Part shown: positions 40,468 to 51,077 of the stretch, piece after piece
Layout: each line of letters begins with the position of its first letter
How positions within the stretch are numbered: position 1 is the stretch's first letter
Assembly: GCA_022414725.1 (NCBI GenBank)
Contig: CM039466.1
Location: 17,942,817-18,006,816 of the forward strand
Direction: 5' to 3'
DNA length: 64,000 bases
Origin: Microglena sp. YARC
Lineage: Eukaryota; Chlorophyta; Chlorophyceae; Chlamydomonadales; Chlamydomonadaceae
Made by a program: the position numbers and the translations under genes
The notes under the pieces: generated by a model
Database searches by the model: none
Told to the model about the DNA's origin: nothing
What the model saw: only the letters and a program-made list of their open reading frames with translations

Positions 40468-40563
40468 CTGTATGCCCTTCGAGGATTTTTGATACACAGC
40501 CAGCTCTTTGGGAAGCAGCATGGCCGCAGCTTTGGGGTCAAGTTCTGGCTCAGCTAGGACTGT
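40468..40563 (-). CDS. Bestrophin-like gene 1, exon 2
   Basis: 96-nt phase-0 exon: acceptor CTTGTGCAG|ACAGTC, peptide TVLAEPELDPKAAAMLLPKE continuing to a KSSKGIQ end, donor ATACAG|GTAGGG. It corresponds to the cytosolic helix pair after helix 2 of bestrophins. No tandem array follows its donor, unlike its paralogue at 23614-23709, which makes this copy the likely ancestral arrangement. Confidence 0.72.
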
Positions 40564-41904
40564 CTGCACAAGGGGTATTTGAGGTCAAGTTCATTTATGA
40601 GGTCAAGTGCATGTTATACCGCACCGTCCAAGAATGGGGCTTGGGTCGCCACTTGTGGCTACCAACTTGGCCTCAAGAATTATAAAAAAAACTATTAGTT
40701 TCATGGGCCACCTGTAGCAGGAATAATGTCCATATAAACCATATAAACTACTTTTGCGCATGATTGTGGGAAATTAACACACTCAGTAAACATGGAAGTA
40801 ATAAATTAATACACTCAGGAATAATGTCCAGACAAATGGGAAGGTGCACAAAAAATACCTCCTAATGGGGTCTAAAAAGTTGAAATGTTTATGAAGGGGA
40901 GGGGGTTGGGGGACCCTAATCCCACGAAATTAACTGTGAGTTAGCTCATCTGATAGAAAATGACCTCCTCTTCCTCATTACAGCAGTTAAACCTCATAAT
41001 ATTGAGTGGAATCAGAGAAAACATGACATTTCAGCTTCTCATAGCCAGCCTATAGCCAGCCAGCCAAGTTGGATGGTATAATTGAAGTGCTGAAAATCAA
41101 TCTAGATCATGATGAGGTAGTTCACTCAGCATATTGTATGTCTTTAGAGACGGCAACTTTGGATGGCAAGTCGACGACCTTGCCATCTACATGACATGTT
41201 AAAGTCTACTTGATACCGCGAGGGTGTAGGAGACTCTGTGCTTTAAACAAAAAGAAAAAAGCACCCACAAAGCAAAAAACCCCATTACATCAGGGGTGTG
41301 TCGAGGACAAACAAACCAAACTCCCAACCACCTTGGCATCTGAGGGACATTGTGAACCCCTAGAGAAGTACCCCTCGCCCAGCCTCATCCCACACAGTCC
41401 CGACCCCCCCCCCCCCCCCCCCCCTCTTATATACAATGCATGAGGACCGCAACAGTGCCAATGGACTCGCCTTAACGATACGCTTTGATCTGTCGATGTC
41501 CAAAGTGAAACGACTCACTCAGTGAACAGTTAGAAATACCTCGAAAAAGTTGACTAGGGTCTGGAGGGGCGGGGGGGGGCACAAACATTACTTGTCTGTT
41601 CCACTGTGCTCAAATTATGTTGTTCAGTTCTAGGGTGGGATGTGGTGGAGGGGCGAGGCGGGGGGGGGGGGGGGGGGGGGGGGGGGCAGAAAAGGGTCAA
41701 CAGAATTTCACCAGACTTGGGGGAACCGATCGCTAACACCCTCCTCTGACCACTACCACTACCCGATACCTGCAATCTGACCCTTCCAGACTTTTATGGC
41801 GCTTTGCATCCTCCTGGTATTTATCATATGAACTACATTTATGCACGTTTGAGGGAAATGAAGAAGAAGAAAAAATTGAGAACAAAATGTCACAGGGAAA
41901 AGAG
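40564..41904. other. Bestrophin-1 intron 1, 3' part
   Basis: Holds a LINE 3' end (41190-41335), a C-run (41403-41424) and G-runs (41568-41578, 41658-41686). 40564-40735 matches 23710-23790. The rest is unassigned. Confidence 0.5.
41190..41335 (-). mobile_element. LINE 3' end only
   Basis: Reverse-orientation LINE 3' UTR: catgttaaagtctacttgat, agggtgtaggagactctgtg, catcaggggtgtgtcgagga, ending at aactcccaaccacc. The (TTACA)n tail is reduced to a short tctacatgacatg piece. Confidence 0.8.
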
Positions 41905-42672
41905 ACTGACCTGCTTAACAGCAAACAGACACACACTGAGTAGCACTTGAACACAGAGCAAATGGCAGAAGGAAAAGAGACTGACCTGCTAAACAGCCAA
42001 CAGATACACACTGAGTAGCACAAGAACACACAGAAGAAATGGCAGAGGGAAAAGAGACTGACCTGCTGAACAGCCAATAGACACACACTGAGTGGCACAA
42101 GAACACAGAGGAAATGGCAGAGGAAAAGAGACTGGCCTGCTTAACAGCAAACAGACACACACTGAGTAGCAGAAGAACACAGAGGAAATGGCAGAGGGAA
42201 CAGAGACTGACCTGCTTAATTGCAAACAGACACACACTGAGTAGCAGAAGAAGACTCAGAAGAAATGGCAGAGGGAAAAGAGACTGACCTGCTTATCAGC
42301 CAATAGATACACACTGAGTAGCACTAGAACACAGAGGAAATGGCAGAGGGAAAAGAGACTGACCTGCTTAATAGCAAACAGACACACACTGAGTAGCAGA
42401 AGAACACAGAGGAAATAGCAGAGGGAAAAGAGACTGGCCTGCTTAACAGTTGACAGCAAACAGACACACACTGAGTAGCACAAGAAGACTTGGAAGAAAT
42501 GGCAGAAGGAAAAGAGACTGACCTGCTAAACAGCCAATAGACACACACTGAGTAGCACTAGAACACAGAGGAAATGGCAGAGGGAACAGAGACTGACCTG
42601 CTTAATAGCAAACAGACAAACACTGAGTAGCAGAAGAACACAGAGGAAATGGCATAGGGAACAGAGGCTGAC
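41905..42672 (-). repeat. 75-bp minisatellite anchored on the exon 1 donor of bestrophin-1
   Basis: Eleven junctions of the type GCAG|GTCAGTCTC (minus strand) at plus-strand positions 41908, 41983, 42060, 42134, 42209, 42286, 42361, 42436, 42520, 42595 and 42670, spacing mainly 75 with 74, 77 and 84 as variants. Each unit repeats the last 30 bases of exon 1 (CTCAGTGTGT...TGCTGTTAAGCAG) and ~45 bases of intron. In-frame units would encode a hydrophobic 25-residue peptide (VSLFSLCHFLCV.., ending LSVCLFAIKQ). The 77- and 84-bp units break the frame, so it is most likely intronic. Confidence 0.92.
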
Positions 42673-43224
42673 CTGCATAACAGCAAACGGATACACACTG
42701 AGAAAGCGGCGGTACTCTCCCAGCAGCATAGGATCCTCGATGTACGCAACCGCTTGGCTGAACAAAGCAGTACTGCGTGTACAGCATCTCCCAAAGGCGG
42801 CTCGGGCGGACTTCCATCGATCATAAGCACGGTTGAGCTTGAACGCCAGCAGCAGGGACATTGCGAAGGATGTAACCCTGAAACTTGTGAGTAGAAGCTG
42901 TATGTTCAGGTCGTAGTAAAAGATTGAGAATAGGCTAGCCCCGGCAGAGACAAGCATGGAAAACAGCCAAGGCCACTTCACGTTCCACAGGATATGGGAC
43001 GGAGGGCCTATGTAGCAGAAGAGACCCTGGAGATACCGCCACTGAGAGTGCATCATCTTCCACTCTTTTGCGCTTGAATTCAACATGTCTGGGCGTGCGA
43101 CGTAGATAAGGCTGAAGGGCCAAATAGGCCAGGTGAGCCCTTCCCATAGTTGGAAAGGCCCATGGCCAATCCTCCTGCCGAAAAATGTGTTGACCATGGT
43201 GGCAGGTGCAGCTGGTGAGGCCAC
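42673..43224 (-). CDS. Bestrophin-like gene 1, exon 1 (N-terminal membrane domain)
   Basis: Encodes the N-terminal half of a bestrophin-type anion channel, 184 codons in one frame. Features: MVNTFFGRRIGHGPFQLW, a first membrane helix WNVKWPWLFSMLVSAGASLF, a second one with VTSFAMSLLLAFKLNRAYDRW, the best family match (usually LLAFRLN.AYDRWWEAR), then KSARAAFGRCCTRS and a helix ending LSVYPFAVMQ at a CAG|GTCAGC donor (42673). The frame opens at a GTG (43224); a likelier start is the ATG of MVNTFF near 43197, or the exon is internal with acceptor TTGTTTCAG|TTTCCG at 43229. An N-terminal targeting peptide, if present, would be in an unrecognised upstream exon. Confidence 0.8.
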
Positions 43225-43589
43225 GGAAACTGAAACAACTGGCCTGGGTTTTGCTGTACTGTGCTATCTGTGCGTGTGTGTGGTTGAAGATACCCCTGGT
43301 GAGGACACTCTAGGGCTAGGGCCGTGCTGTGCGTACACACTCCACTGCAGCTTAGTCAAGACTGAATCCAAGTTGGAGGATGCCTCTGTGGATCAAGTTG
43401 ATTTACATCAGCATCAGCATCCTTGTATTGAGGAGTCTGTGACGAGTGTGAGAAGAGCTTGTTTTCGGGGGAAAGGGGGGAAGAGAAACGGACGCGCAGC
43501 GGCGTGGCTGAAGGACCGGATCGCTGGGGACCGCACCGAAAACCAGGCCAGAAATGATCACACTTGATATGATATCCTGACGGAAAAAG
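43225..43589. other. Upstream of bestrophin-1 exon 1
   Basis: May contain the promoter or a further 5' exon. Open minus-strand frames exist (43403-43648) but nothing in them is recognisable. Confidence 0.3.
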
Positions 43590-43812
43590 TTATGCGCAGC
43601 GTCGCAATCGACGCTAAAAATCGGCGGAGAGTGTTCACGATGGAGCAACAGGTGCAGGTGGCAACGGAAGCGAGTTAGTTTCGAGACCGTTGGCTGACGT
43701 GTCAGGCTTCATCGCGGTCAGACGGATGGATGGATGGTCGGTCGGTCTTTCGGTCGGTCGGTCGGTCGGACGGACAAATGGGTAAACATGGCCACATGAG
43801 GCTCCGCCAAAA
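43590..43812 (+). repeat. F2 dispersed repeat, complete copy
   Basis: gcagcgtcgcaatcgacgct palindrome, gagtgttcacgatggagcaa, gctgacgtgtcaggcttcat, a (GGAT)n then (GGTC)n tract (43722-43775) and a shortened hairpin end gaggctccgccaaaaag. It has a duplicated gtggcaacggaagcgag-like step. Confidence 0.75.
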
Positions 43813-44194
43813 AGAAGGAGCTAACTTGGTGGATTCCTATTGAGGGGTGGGGGTGGGGTGGGGGGGGTGGGGGTGGGGGGGGCATGCGTCCGAAAGGCAA
43901 AGAAAAGCGATACGCCAAGTTGGCGTGGACAGGAGATCCGATTTGACCGAGATTCACTGGTGAGATTCACCCCGCAGTGGGGCCACATAACTGAGTCCAG
44001 GTGTGGTGTAGTAGTACTTTTGCTACCCATGCTGACCCCCATACGGTGGGTAGCCTGAAGGCTGGTTGATCATGTAATCGAAACAGAATAAAAACGCCAT
44101 ACACAAAACAGGGGAAGTGTACCACTTGTATTTGCAACAAAGGAGTGATTTATAACGTTATGTTTTACAACTTGAACTTTAAAATGGTTACATG
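43813..44194. other. Unassigned stretch
   Basis: A G-rich run (43844-43880) is followed by unique sequence; nothing recognised. Confidence 0.35.
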
Positions 44195-44400
44195 GCTGCA
44201 GGATTGCTCAGGACGCTGCGTCCTCCGTCGCAGATGCGACGTCAAAGAGTCTGTTGCGTCGCAGGACGCAACGAGGGGAGGGTCCAATGACCAAAAGGAA
44301 GGGTCTGTTGTGTCGCAGGACGCAGGCTATAAAATTGGTTGCATCTCGGGCAGCAGAGCTGTGGAGCCTCCTGAAGTACCCTGGTCCCCTACATACAGCC
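44195..44400 (+). repeat. Dispersed repeat with TGCGTC..GACGCA palindromes, copy 2
   Basis: Four palindrome-like motifs (ctgcgtcctccgtcgcag, gttgcgtcgcaggacgcaac, ttgtgtcgcaggacgcag) and the block ggctataaaattggttgc shared with 3950-4140. Confidence 0.7.
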
Positions 44401-44660
44401 CACCTAGGTATCCCCAGATTTCAGCAGGCATGCAGAGGCATGGCATATTTGTGTATGGCCGGTACAGACCATTAGAAGGATTAGAATGCAAGGAGGTGGT
44501 ACCTCCTATGCAAACCAGCGCCATAGGGGGGGCGGAAAGAAAGGCAAGAGTTGAAATTGATATCATAGCTCCAGCCAGTAATTTGGCTGCTCGCTGTCTA
44601 GAAAGACCGGCCGAGAAGGTCGTACACACGTTTGGAATTAAGGGCGCCTGGAGACGCGTC
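44401..44660 (-). other. Possible targeting-peptide exon, with a partial duplicate
   Basis: The minus-strand frame has SRQRAAKLLAGAMISISTL, then AFLSAPPMAL: a basic start, a hydrophobic stretch and an A-x-A-like end, as in thylakoid or secretory signal sequences. The beginning (CTTCTCGGCCGGTCTTTC) is repeated at about 44895-44930. No start codon, splice sites or downstream partner can be assigned. Confidence 0.25.
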
Positions 44661-45079
44661 CCAAAGAAATGAAATTAATTCCGAATTCAATTGATTTTAA
44701 TTGATTTTAATTTAATTGTATTTATTTAATATTGTATTATTTAATTCGATATTATTCCATTAAATTTAATTTAATCAAAGTGCTTTGAATGCATTTAATT
44801 GCTTTTATTTTTATGAATTCGTATCGGATTTAATTTAATTTAATTTGATGTAATTAAATTCCATTCAATTGAATCAATTGATGTTTTAGCATTGTAGAAA
44901 GACAGGCCGAGAAGCTCCTACACAAGTTTGGAATTTGGAATTTGGAATGCGGGCGCTAGGGACAGTGCTCCTGTTGCCTCCCGTCCCTTTCCATTTTGCA
45001 CCTGGACTTTATATAGCGGCACAGAATAGCTAGATAGCCGCCACTAAAACACATGACTCCGTATGTATGTACCGTATGT
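44661..45079. repeat. ATTTAA-rich low-complexity stretch
   Basis: 44670-44885 is built of tttaattgattttaattt-like words. 44886-45079 includes a partial repeat of the preceding block and unassigned sequence. Confidence 0.7.
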
Positions 45080-45230
45080 TATAGGCCAGGGGTAGGCAAA
45101 ATAGGCTAAAGGGACTTACCCAACCGTATAAGTAAGGGCTTTAAAAGATAAGGCACTGATGAATTGAACCCCAAACAATCGTTTAACCGACGGAGGCCCT
45201 GAGTTCGTGCTACAGTGATAATTTAATTCC
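45080..45230 (-). mobile_element. SINE-like element, family S3, reverse
   Basis: Reads aggccaggggtaggcaaaat, acccaaccgtataagtaagg, gaattgaaccccaaacaatc, gagttcgtgctacagtga, the reverse complement of S3. It is the copy in which the tRNA-like part is best preserved (cactgtagcacgaactcagg at its 5' end). Confidence 0.65.
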
Positions 45231-45627
45231 ACGATATTATTAAATCATCATCTCAGCTGGGATGATAATTTAATTGTGCGATTACGGTATTCTCGATTAA
45301 AAAAATGAATTAAGACTCTGCGAAGGCGGTTTAAAAAGGCCTATGTACAGAGTCTGACGCCTGTCCAATGTCAAAAGCAAACGACAGGACATGGTTGCAT
45401 AGCTCCAGCTTTGAAGGCTGTCCTTTATTAGTGCTCGCCGTCTTCAACAGCAGTAACATCAACATTTAAACCGTCATAATAATGTTTTTAATTTCATATT
45501 TGTATCCGTTTGTATAATAAATGAAAACACGCGAGTCCATGTCAAGGGCAATATAGCATGAATTGACAGCAGATCGCAATGCATACCGCATAAAAAAGGC
45601 AGCCATGGTAAAGGACTGCATCCATTT
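45231..45627. other. Unassigned stretch
   Basis: No gene or repeat identified. AT-rich at 45240-45310. Confidence 0.3.
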
Positions 45628-45785
45628 TACAGTCCAGGGGTAGCCAAATAGGCTACAGCCTTTAGCATTAAGGGACTTGCCCAACCTTCAAAACAGGGAA
45701 GGCCGTTAAAAAAACAAGCACTCAACTGGTGAACTGCCCCCAACACATCTGAAGTCCCGGAGTTCGTGCTATACAGATAATGAAT
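45628..45785 (-). mobile_element. SINE-like element, family S3, reverse, diverged
   Basis: acagtccaggggtagccaaa start, gggacttgcccaaccttcaa, gaactgcccccaacacatct, gttcgtgctatacagataat end. More diverged than the copy at 45080, with an insertion (cagcctttagcatta). Confidence 0.55.
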
Positions 45786-46094
45786 GAACTTCCCGTGTAT
45801 TGTCACATTTATTAATATTGTCGTGTATGTGCATCTATGGAAATGCACTAATCGTTCAAGCTCCGTACTTCATTATTGTTGTACCTCATTGCTGTTTTTT
45901 GCATCTATAGTAATGCATAAATATTGTTGTTTACATACATGGTAATATTGTCATGTATGTACGGTACATCTATGGAAATGCACTAATCGTTCAAGCTCCG
46001 TACTTCAGAGCGCGGCCTAACTTGTAAGCCATCTCTGGTAACAGGCGGTCGGCCAAAATGCAGCCCTGGCCACTTCGCAGGTTGCATTCTTCCA
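45786..46094. repeat. About 130-bp direct repeat
   Basis: tctatggaaatgcactaatcg with gttcaagctccgtacttca occurs at 45834-45873 and again at 45970-46007. Confidence 0.75.
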
Positions 46095-47660
46095 AACCCA
46101 TCTTTGCAGCTCGGTCCCTGAAAGTTCAAGTTCAAGTTCAAGGTTAGTTCCACATTCATCTTTGCAGCTCGGTCCCTGAAAGTTCAAGTTCAAGTCCAAA
46201 TTCATCTTTGCAGCTCGGTCCCTGAAAGTTCAAGTTCAAGTTCAAGTCCAAATTCATCTTTGCAGCTCGGTCCCTGACAGTTCAAGTTCAAGTTCAAATT
46301 GAAGTTCAAACCCATCTTTGCAGCTCGGTCCCTGAAAGTTCATGTTCAAGTTCAAGTTCAAGGTTAAGTCCAAATTCATCTTTGCAGCTCGGTCCCTGAA
46401 AGTTCAAGATCAAGTTCAAGTTCAAATTGAAGTTTAAATTCATCTTTGCAGCTCGGTCCCTGAAAGTTCAAGTTCAAGTTCAAGTCAAAATTCATCTTTG
46501 CAGCTCGGTCCCTGACAGTTCAAGTTCAAGTTCAAGTTCAAATTCATCTTTGAAGCTGGGTCCCTGAAAGTTAAAGGTCGAGCTCAAGTTCAAAATCATA
46601 TTTGCAGCTGGGTCTCTAGAAGTTAAAGTTCAAGGTCAAGCTCAAATACATCTTTGCAGCTCATTCCCTGGAAGTTGAAGTTTAAGTTCAAAACCATATT
46701 TGCAGCTGGGTCCCAGAGAGTTCAAGTTCAAGTTCAAGTCCAAGTTGAAGTCAAAATTCATCTTTGCAGCTGGGTTCTAGAAAGTTGAAGTTGAAGTTCA
46801 AGTTAAATTCATATTTGCAGCTCAGTCACTGAAAGTTCAAGTTCAAGTTCAAGTTCAAGTTAGAGTTCAAATCCATATTTGCAGCGCGGTCCCTGGAAGC
46901 TCAAGTCAAAGTTCAAGTTCAAATTCATCTTTGCAGCGCGGTCCCTAAAAGTTCAAGTTCAAGTTCAAATACATGTTTGCAGGGCGGTCCCTGGAAGCTC
47001 AAGTTAAAGTTCAAGTCCAAATTCATCTTTGCAGCGCGGTCCCTAAAAGTTCAAGTTAGAGTTCAAATCCATATTTGCAGCGCGGTCCCTGAAAGTTCAA
47101 GTTCAAGTTCAAGTCCAAATTCATCTTTGCAGCTGGGTCCCTGGAAGCTCAAGTTCAAGTACAAGTTCAAATTCATCTTTGCAGCGCGGTCCCTAAAAGT
47201 TCAAGTTCAAGTTCAAGTCCAAATTCATCTTTGCAGCTGGGTCCCTGGAAGCTCAAGTTAAAGTTTAAGTTCAAATTCATCTTTGCAGCGCGGTCCCTAA
47301 AAGTTCAAGTTCAAGTTCAAATCCATATTTGCAGCGCGGTCCCTGGAAGCTCAAGTTAAAGTTCAAGGTCAAATTCATCTTTGCAGCGCAGTCCAGGGTA
47401 CTACTTCTTGCCAAATTGGTCAGCGCTTAAAGCGCTCAAACTTCAAATTGGTCAGCGCTTTTTAGTGCAAAAAGCGCAAAAAATGCGCGCTGCGCCCACA
47501 GGGGTTTGAAAAAACTGCGCGAAACGCGCAGAGGGGCTCAGAAAGGTAGCGCGGCACCGGGCAGCCGCGCGCGCTTAGTAGTACCATGGCGCGGTCCCTG
47601 AAAGTTCAAGTTCAAGTTCAAGTCCATATTTGCAGCACGGTCCCTAAAAGTTCAAGTTCA
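46095..47660. repeat. About 60-bp minisatellite with inner (AAGTTC)n, about 25 units
   Basis: Each unit has catctttgcagctcggtccc (later ttgcagcgcggtccct), followed by two to five AAGTTC hexamers. Unit length varies with hexamer number, showing two levels of expansion. tttgcag on the plus strand resembles a splice acceptor, but no exon is evident. A MITE is inserted at 47394. Confidence 0.93.
47394..47588 (+). mobile_element. hAT-like MITE (family M), copy 3
   Basis: 195 bp, ends CAGGGTACTAC and GTAGTACCATG, flanked by 8-bp duplications gcgcagtc and gcgcggtc (7 of 8 match), both derived from the minisatellite word gcgcggtccc. An internal tcaaattggtcagcgctt segment is partly duplicated. Confidence 0.88.
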
Positions 47661-47689
47661 AGCTCAAGATGAAGGTCAAATCTTCTACA

Positions 47690-48810
47690 GCACTCACTCC
47701 CACCAACTCATTTGGATGGACTCACCTGCGCACAACCCTAGGCAATCTTCTCGCCACCAGTATGGGTGCCGATGCATGCACCTCTACAGCACTCTGTCCT
47801 CGCTTCTGAAAGCTCTGGACAGGTCAGACCCCCCCCCCCCCCCCCCCCCCTTACACACGTGGGGGGTAATAACATGGACTCACCTGCGCACGACCCCAGG
47901 CAATCTTCTGGCCACCAGTATGGGTGCTGATGCCTGCACCTCTACCTGCCCCCACCCCTACCCACCCTCCCATCCACCCAGGCCCACGCACACAAGTAGG
48001 GGGTACTAACAGTAACTCACCAACGCACAACCCCAGGTAATCTTCGCCCAACCAGTATAGGAGCTGAGGCCTGCACCTATACTGCACTCTGTCCTCGCTT
48101 CTGAAAACTCTGGACAGGACAGACCCGCCCCCCCCCCACCCGGCCCCCCCCCACCCAGGCCCGCGCACACATGTGTGTGGTACTCACATGGACTCACCTA
48201 CCCACAACCACAGGCAAACTTCGCGCAACCAGGATAGGAGCCGATGCCTGCCTTGCTACCTACCTCCACCTTGACCCCTACCGTCCCACCGACTTGTGTG
48301 GGACTACCTACCAACCAACGGTGACTCACTTACGTACAACCCCAGCCAATCTTCGCGCCACCAGGATAGGTTACGAGGCCTGCACCTCTACTTCACTATG
48401 TACACGCTTCTGAAATCTCTGGACAGAACAGCCCCTCCCAACCCACCCACCCACCCACACATACCCCCCCCCCCCCAGGCCCACGCACACCTATGTGGGG
48501 TACTGACAGTAGCTCACCTACGCACAACCCCAGGCAATCTTCACGCCACTAGAGTAGGTTCCGATGCCTGCACCTCTACTTCACTGTCCATGCTTCTGAA
48601 ACCTCTGGACAGAACAGCCCCTTCCCCCCCACCTCCCCACCCCCACCCCCACATACCCCCCCCCCCCCCACCCCCAGGCCCACGCACACATATGTGGGGT
48701 ACTGACAGTGGCTCACCTACGCACAACCCCAGGCAATCTTCGCGCCACTAGAATAGGAGCCGATGCCTGCACCTCTAATTCACTCCGTCCACGCTTCTGA
48801 AAGCTCTGAA
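47690..48810 (-). repeat. Tandem array of exon-bearing units (~115-185 bp), about seven
   Basis: On the minus strand each unit has an acceptor-like CTGTCCAG|AGCTTTCAG, an exon-like piece of about 90 nt (SFQKRGQSAVEVQASAPIL, then VARRLPRVVR in the best unit) and a donor CGCAG|GTGAGTCC. Donors lie near 47727, 47880, 48017, 48196, 48328, 48517 and 48714. C-runs separate them. Indels and stops occur in several copies, such as GTGGCGTGAAG. The protein family is unknown. Confidence 0.72.
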
Positions 48811-48829
48811 CTGGACGGACCACCTGCGC

Positions 48830-49170
48830 CACATTTGCACTTGATTCGAGAGACTCAAGGACTCCGATCACACCTGCATGCACATTGTTGTATACATATT
48901 TTTATATAAACGACCAATCATGCGTGCACGCACAAGTTGTGTTCCTTTATTTTGTATGATTAAAGGAGTTAAAATATAATTTTGAGAGAGCCACACTCGA
49001 GAGGCTCAAGGACCCCAATTCACGTGCATGCACACGTTTGTTTTATTTCTTTTAAGGAAAAGGATGTAAAATATGATTTTGGGAGGGTCACACTTGAGAT
49101 ACTCAAGGCCCCTAATTACGCTAGCATGCACAATTGTTTTTTGGAAGAAGAGCAGGAGCCCCTACACTGC
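48830..49170. repeat. About 120-bp tandem repeat, three units
   Basis: cttgagatactcaagg / cgagaggctcaaggac-like words followed by tgcatgcacacgtttg and ttttaaggaaaaggatg-like words occur at 48845, 48990 and 49095. It runs into the first degraded copy of the following exon unit (49150-49225). Confidence 0.75.
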
Positions 49171-49219
49171 GAGGTGTGAACACAAACGGTATAGGGTCGC
49201 ACCTCCAAAGTGCATCAGC

Positions 49220-49251
<32 letters not shown>

Positions 49252-49480
49252 TCTTCCCCCCCTCTATCCTCTCTTTTCGCCCCTCTCTCCCTCTCTTCCC
49301 CCAAGTTAAACAAGGTTTTTAAATATATCCGCATTCTTTTGGTGGTTGGCCCCAGTGCAAGCAAACCGGCTGGCCCCCTCAACCTCACGCCTGGTAATGA
49401 GGCGTAATACTTACTTATTGATTTATTTATTCTCATTCTTTTTGTTTAAGCCCTAGGTGAGATGCTATGCTCAGTCACAC
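49171..49480. repeat. Degraded exon unit with C-run
   Basis: cctacactgcgaggtgtgaa and tcgcacctccaaagtgcatc are a worn copy of the exon unit found five times at 49999-50897, followed by C-run (49219-49248) and ctctctccctctctt-type sequence. aagcaaaccggctggccccc (49356) recurs in reverse near 10510. Confidence 0.55.
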
Positions 49481-49998
49481 CTGATTCCATGTGAGATTCT
49501 TTAGATTCCAAGCGAGATTCTATAGATTCGAGGTGAGGTTCTAGGCTCATTCTCACCTGATTCCATGTGAGATTCTCTAGATTGCATGCGAGATTCTTTA
49601 GATTCCAAGCGAGATTCTATAGATTCGAGGTGAGATGCTATGCTCATTCTCACCTGATTCCATGTGAGATTCTCTAGATTGCATGTGAGATTCTTTAGAT
49701 TCCATGTGAGATTCTATAGATTCGAGGTGAGATTCTAGGCTCATTCTCACCTGATTCCATGTGAGATTCTCTAGATTCCATGCGAGATTCTTTAGATTCC
49801 ATGCGAGATTCTATAGATTCGAGGTGAGATTCTATGCTCATTCTCACCTGATTCCAAGTGAGATCCTCTAGATTCCATGTGAGATTCTCTAGATTCCATG
49901 CGAGATTCTATAGATTCGAGGTGAGATTCTCTATATTCAAGGTGAGATTCTAGGTGAGATTCTTTAGATTCAAGGTGAGATGCTAAGCTCAGTCGCAC
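49481..49998. repeat. Higher-order repeat, about 97-bp unit of 19-bp monomers
   Basis: Monomers of the type gagattctntagattcnang are grouped into a larger unit starting ctcattctcacctgattcca, which occurs about five times (49540-49850). It lies between the degraded unit and the good units of the next array. Confidence 0.88.
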
Positions 49999-50897
49999 CT
50001 GGAGCAGCTTGAGCAGCGGCCCCTACACTGCATGGTGTGATCACAAACACCGCGGGTCCAGGGCTACACCGCCCGGGTGCATCAGACCCCCCCCCCCCCC
50101 TCCCCCCCCCCTACTCTCCCCCCCCTCTATCCTCTCTCTTTGCCCCCTCTCCCTCACGTCTGGTTACAAGGCAGATTATTTATTGACTCGCACCTGGAGC
50201 AGCTTGGGCAGCAGCCCCCACACTGCATGGTGTAATCACAAACACCGCGGGGCCCAGGGCTACACCGCCAGGGTGCATCAGACCCCCCCCCCCCCCCCCC
50301 CCCTACTCTCCCCCCCTCTATCCTCTCTCTTTGCCCCCCTCTCCCTCACGTCTGGTAATAAGGCAGATTATTTATTGACTCGCACCTGGAGCAGCTTGTA
50401 CAGCAGCCACTACACTGCGTGGTGTAATCACAAACACCGCGGGGTTCAGGGTCGCACCGCCAGGTTGCATCAGACCCGCCCCCTTACCCGACCCCTTACT
50501 CTCCATCTTCCTCTCCCCCTCTAATATAGCATAGTATTTATTGATTCTCACCTGGAGCACCTTAGGCAGCGGCCCCTACACTGCGTGGAGTGATCACAAA
50601 CACCGCGAGGTCCAGGGTCGCACCCCCAGGATACACCAGACCTCCCCCCTTACTATCCCCCCCCTCCATCCAATCTTTTTGACCTCCTCTCTTTCACATC
50701 TGGTAATAAGGCATATTATTAATTGACTCACACCTGGAGCAGCTTGGGCAGCAGCCCCTAAACTGCGTGGTGTGATCACAAACACCGCGGGGTCCAAGGT
50801 AGCACCGCCAGGTTGCATTACGTCTTGTGCCGCCATCGTGTCTTTACTTCCCACAGCCATGGCTGTGCTTGGAGCGACCAAAGGGCGCCCTTGGCAA
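49999..50897 (-). repeat. Array of five exon-bearing units, the last with a complete exon
   Basis: Minus-strand donors CTCCAG|GTGYGAGTC at 49999, 50194, 50386, 50552 and 50734. Each unit encodes MQPGGATLDPAVFVITPRS, then a GAAAQAAPG-like end (with variation). The fifth has the complete exon 50734-50897: acceptor CACTCCGCTCAG|TTGCC, then CQGRPLVAPSTAMAVGSKD, TMAAQDV and the common part, 164 nt in all. Downstream units lack the exon start, which is replaced by C-rich DNA. The function is not recognised. Confidence 0.72.
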
Positions 50898-50968
50898 CTG
50901 AGCGGAGTGAATGGGTGGGTGGTTGGGTGGTTGGGTGAGAGGAGTGGGTGGGTGGGTGAGAGGAGTGC

Positions 50969-51077
50969 GGGGTCCAGGGTCGCACCGCCAGGTTGCATTA
51001 CGTCTTGCTCCGCCATTGTGTCTTTACTTCCCACAGCCATGGCTGTGCTTGGAGCGACTAAAGGGCGCCCTTGGCAA
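50969..51077 (-). pseudogene. Truncated copy of the same exon
   Basis: Repeats the first two-thirds of the exon at 50734-50897 (acceptor at 51077, MAVGSKDTMAEQDVMQPGG) and is cut at 50968 where ggtgggtgagaggagtg minisatellite begins. Confidence 0.75.

Noticed and set aside
41905..42670. The 75-bp array as a coding repeat with membrane-like 25-residue units
   Set aside because: Tempting because most units keep the frame, but units of 74, 77 and 84 bp break it, and exon 2 continues the bestrophin protein directly from the first CAG junction.
44145..44672. 175-codon plus-strand ORF
   Set aside because: Its first half is the palindromic dispersed repeat, and nothing in it resembles a known protein; the opposite strand has an equally plausible reading.
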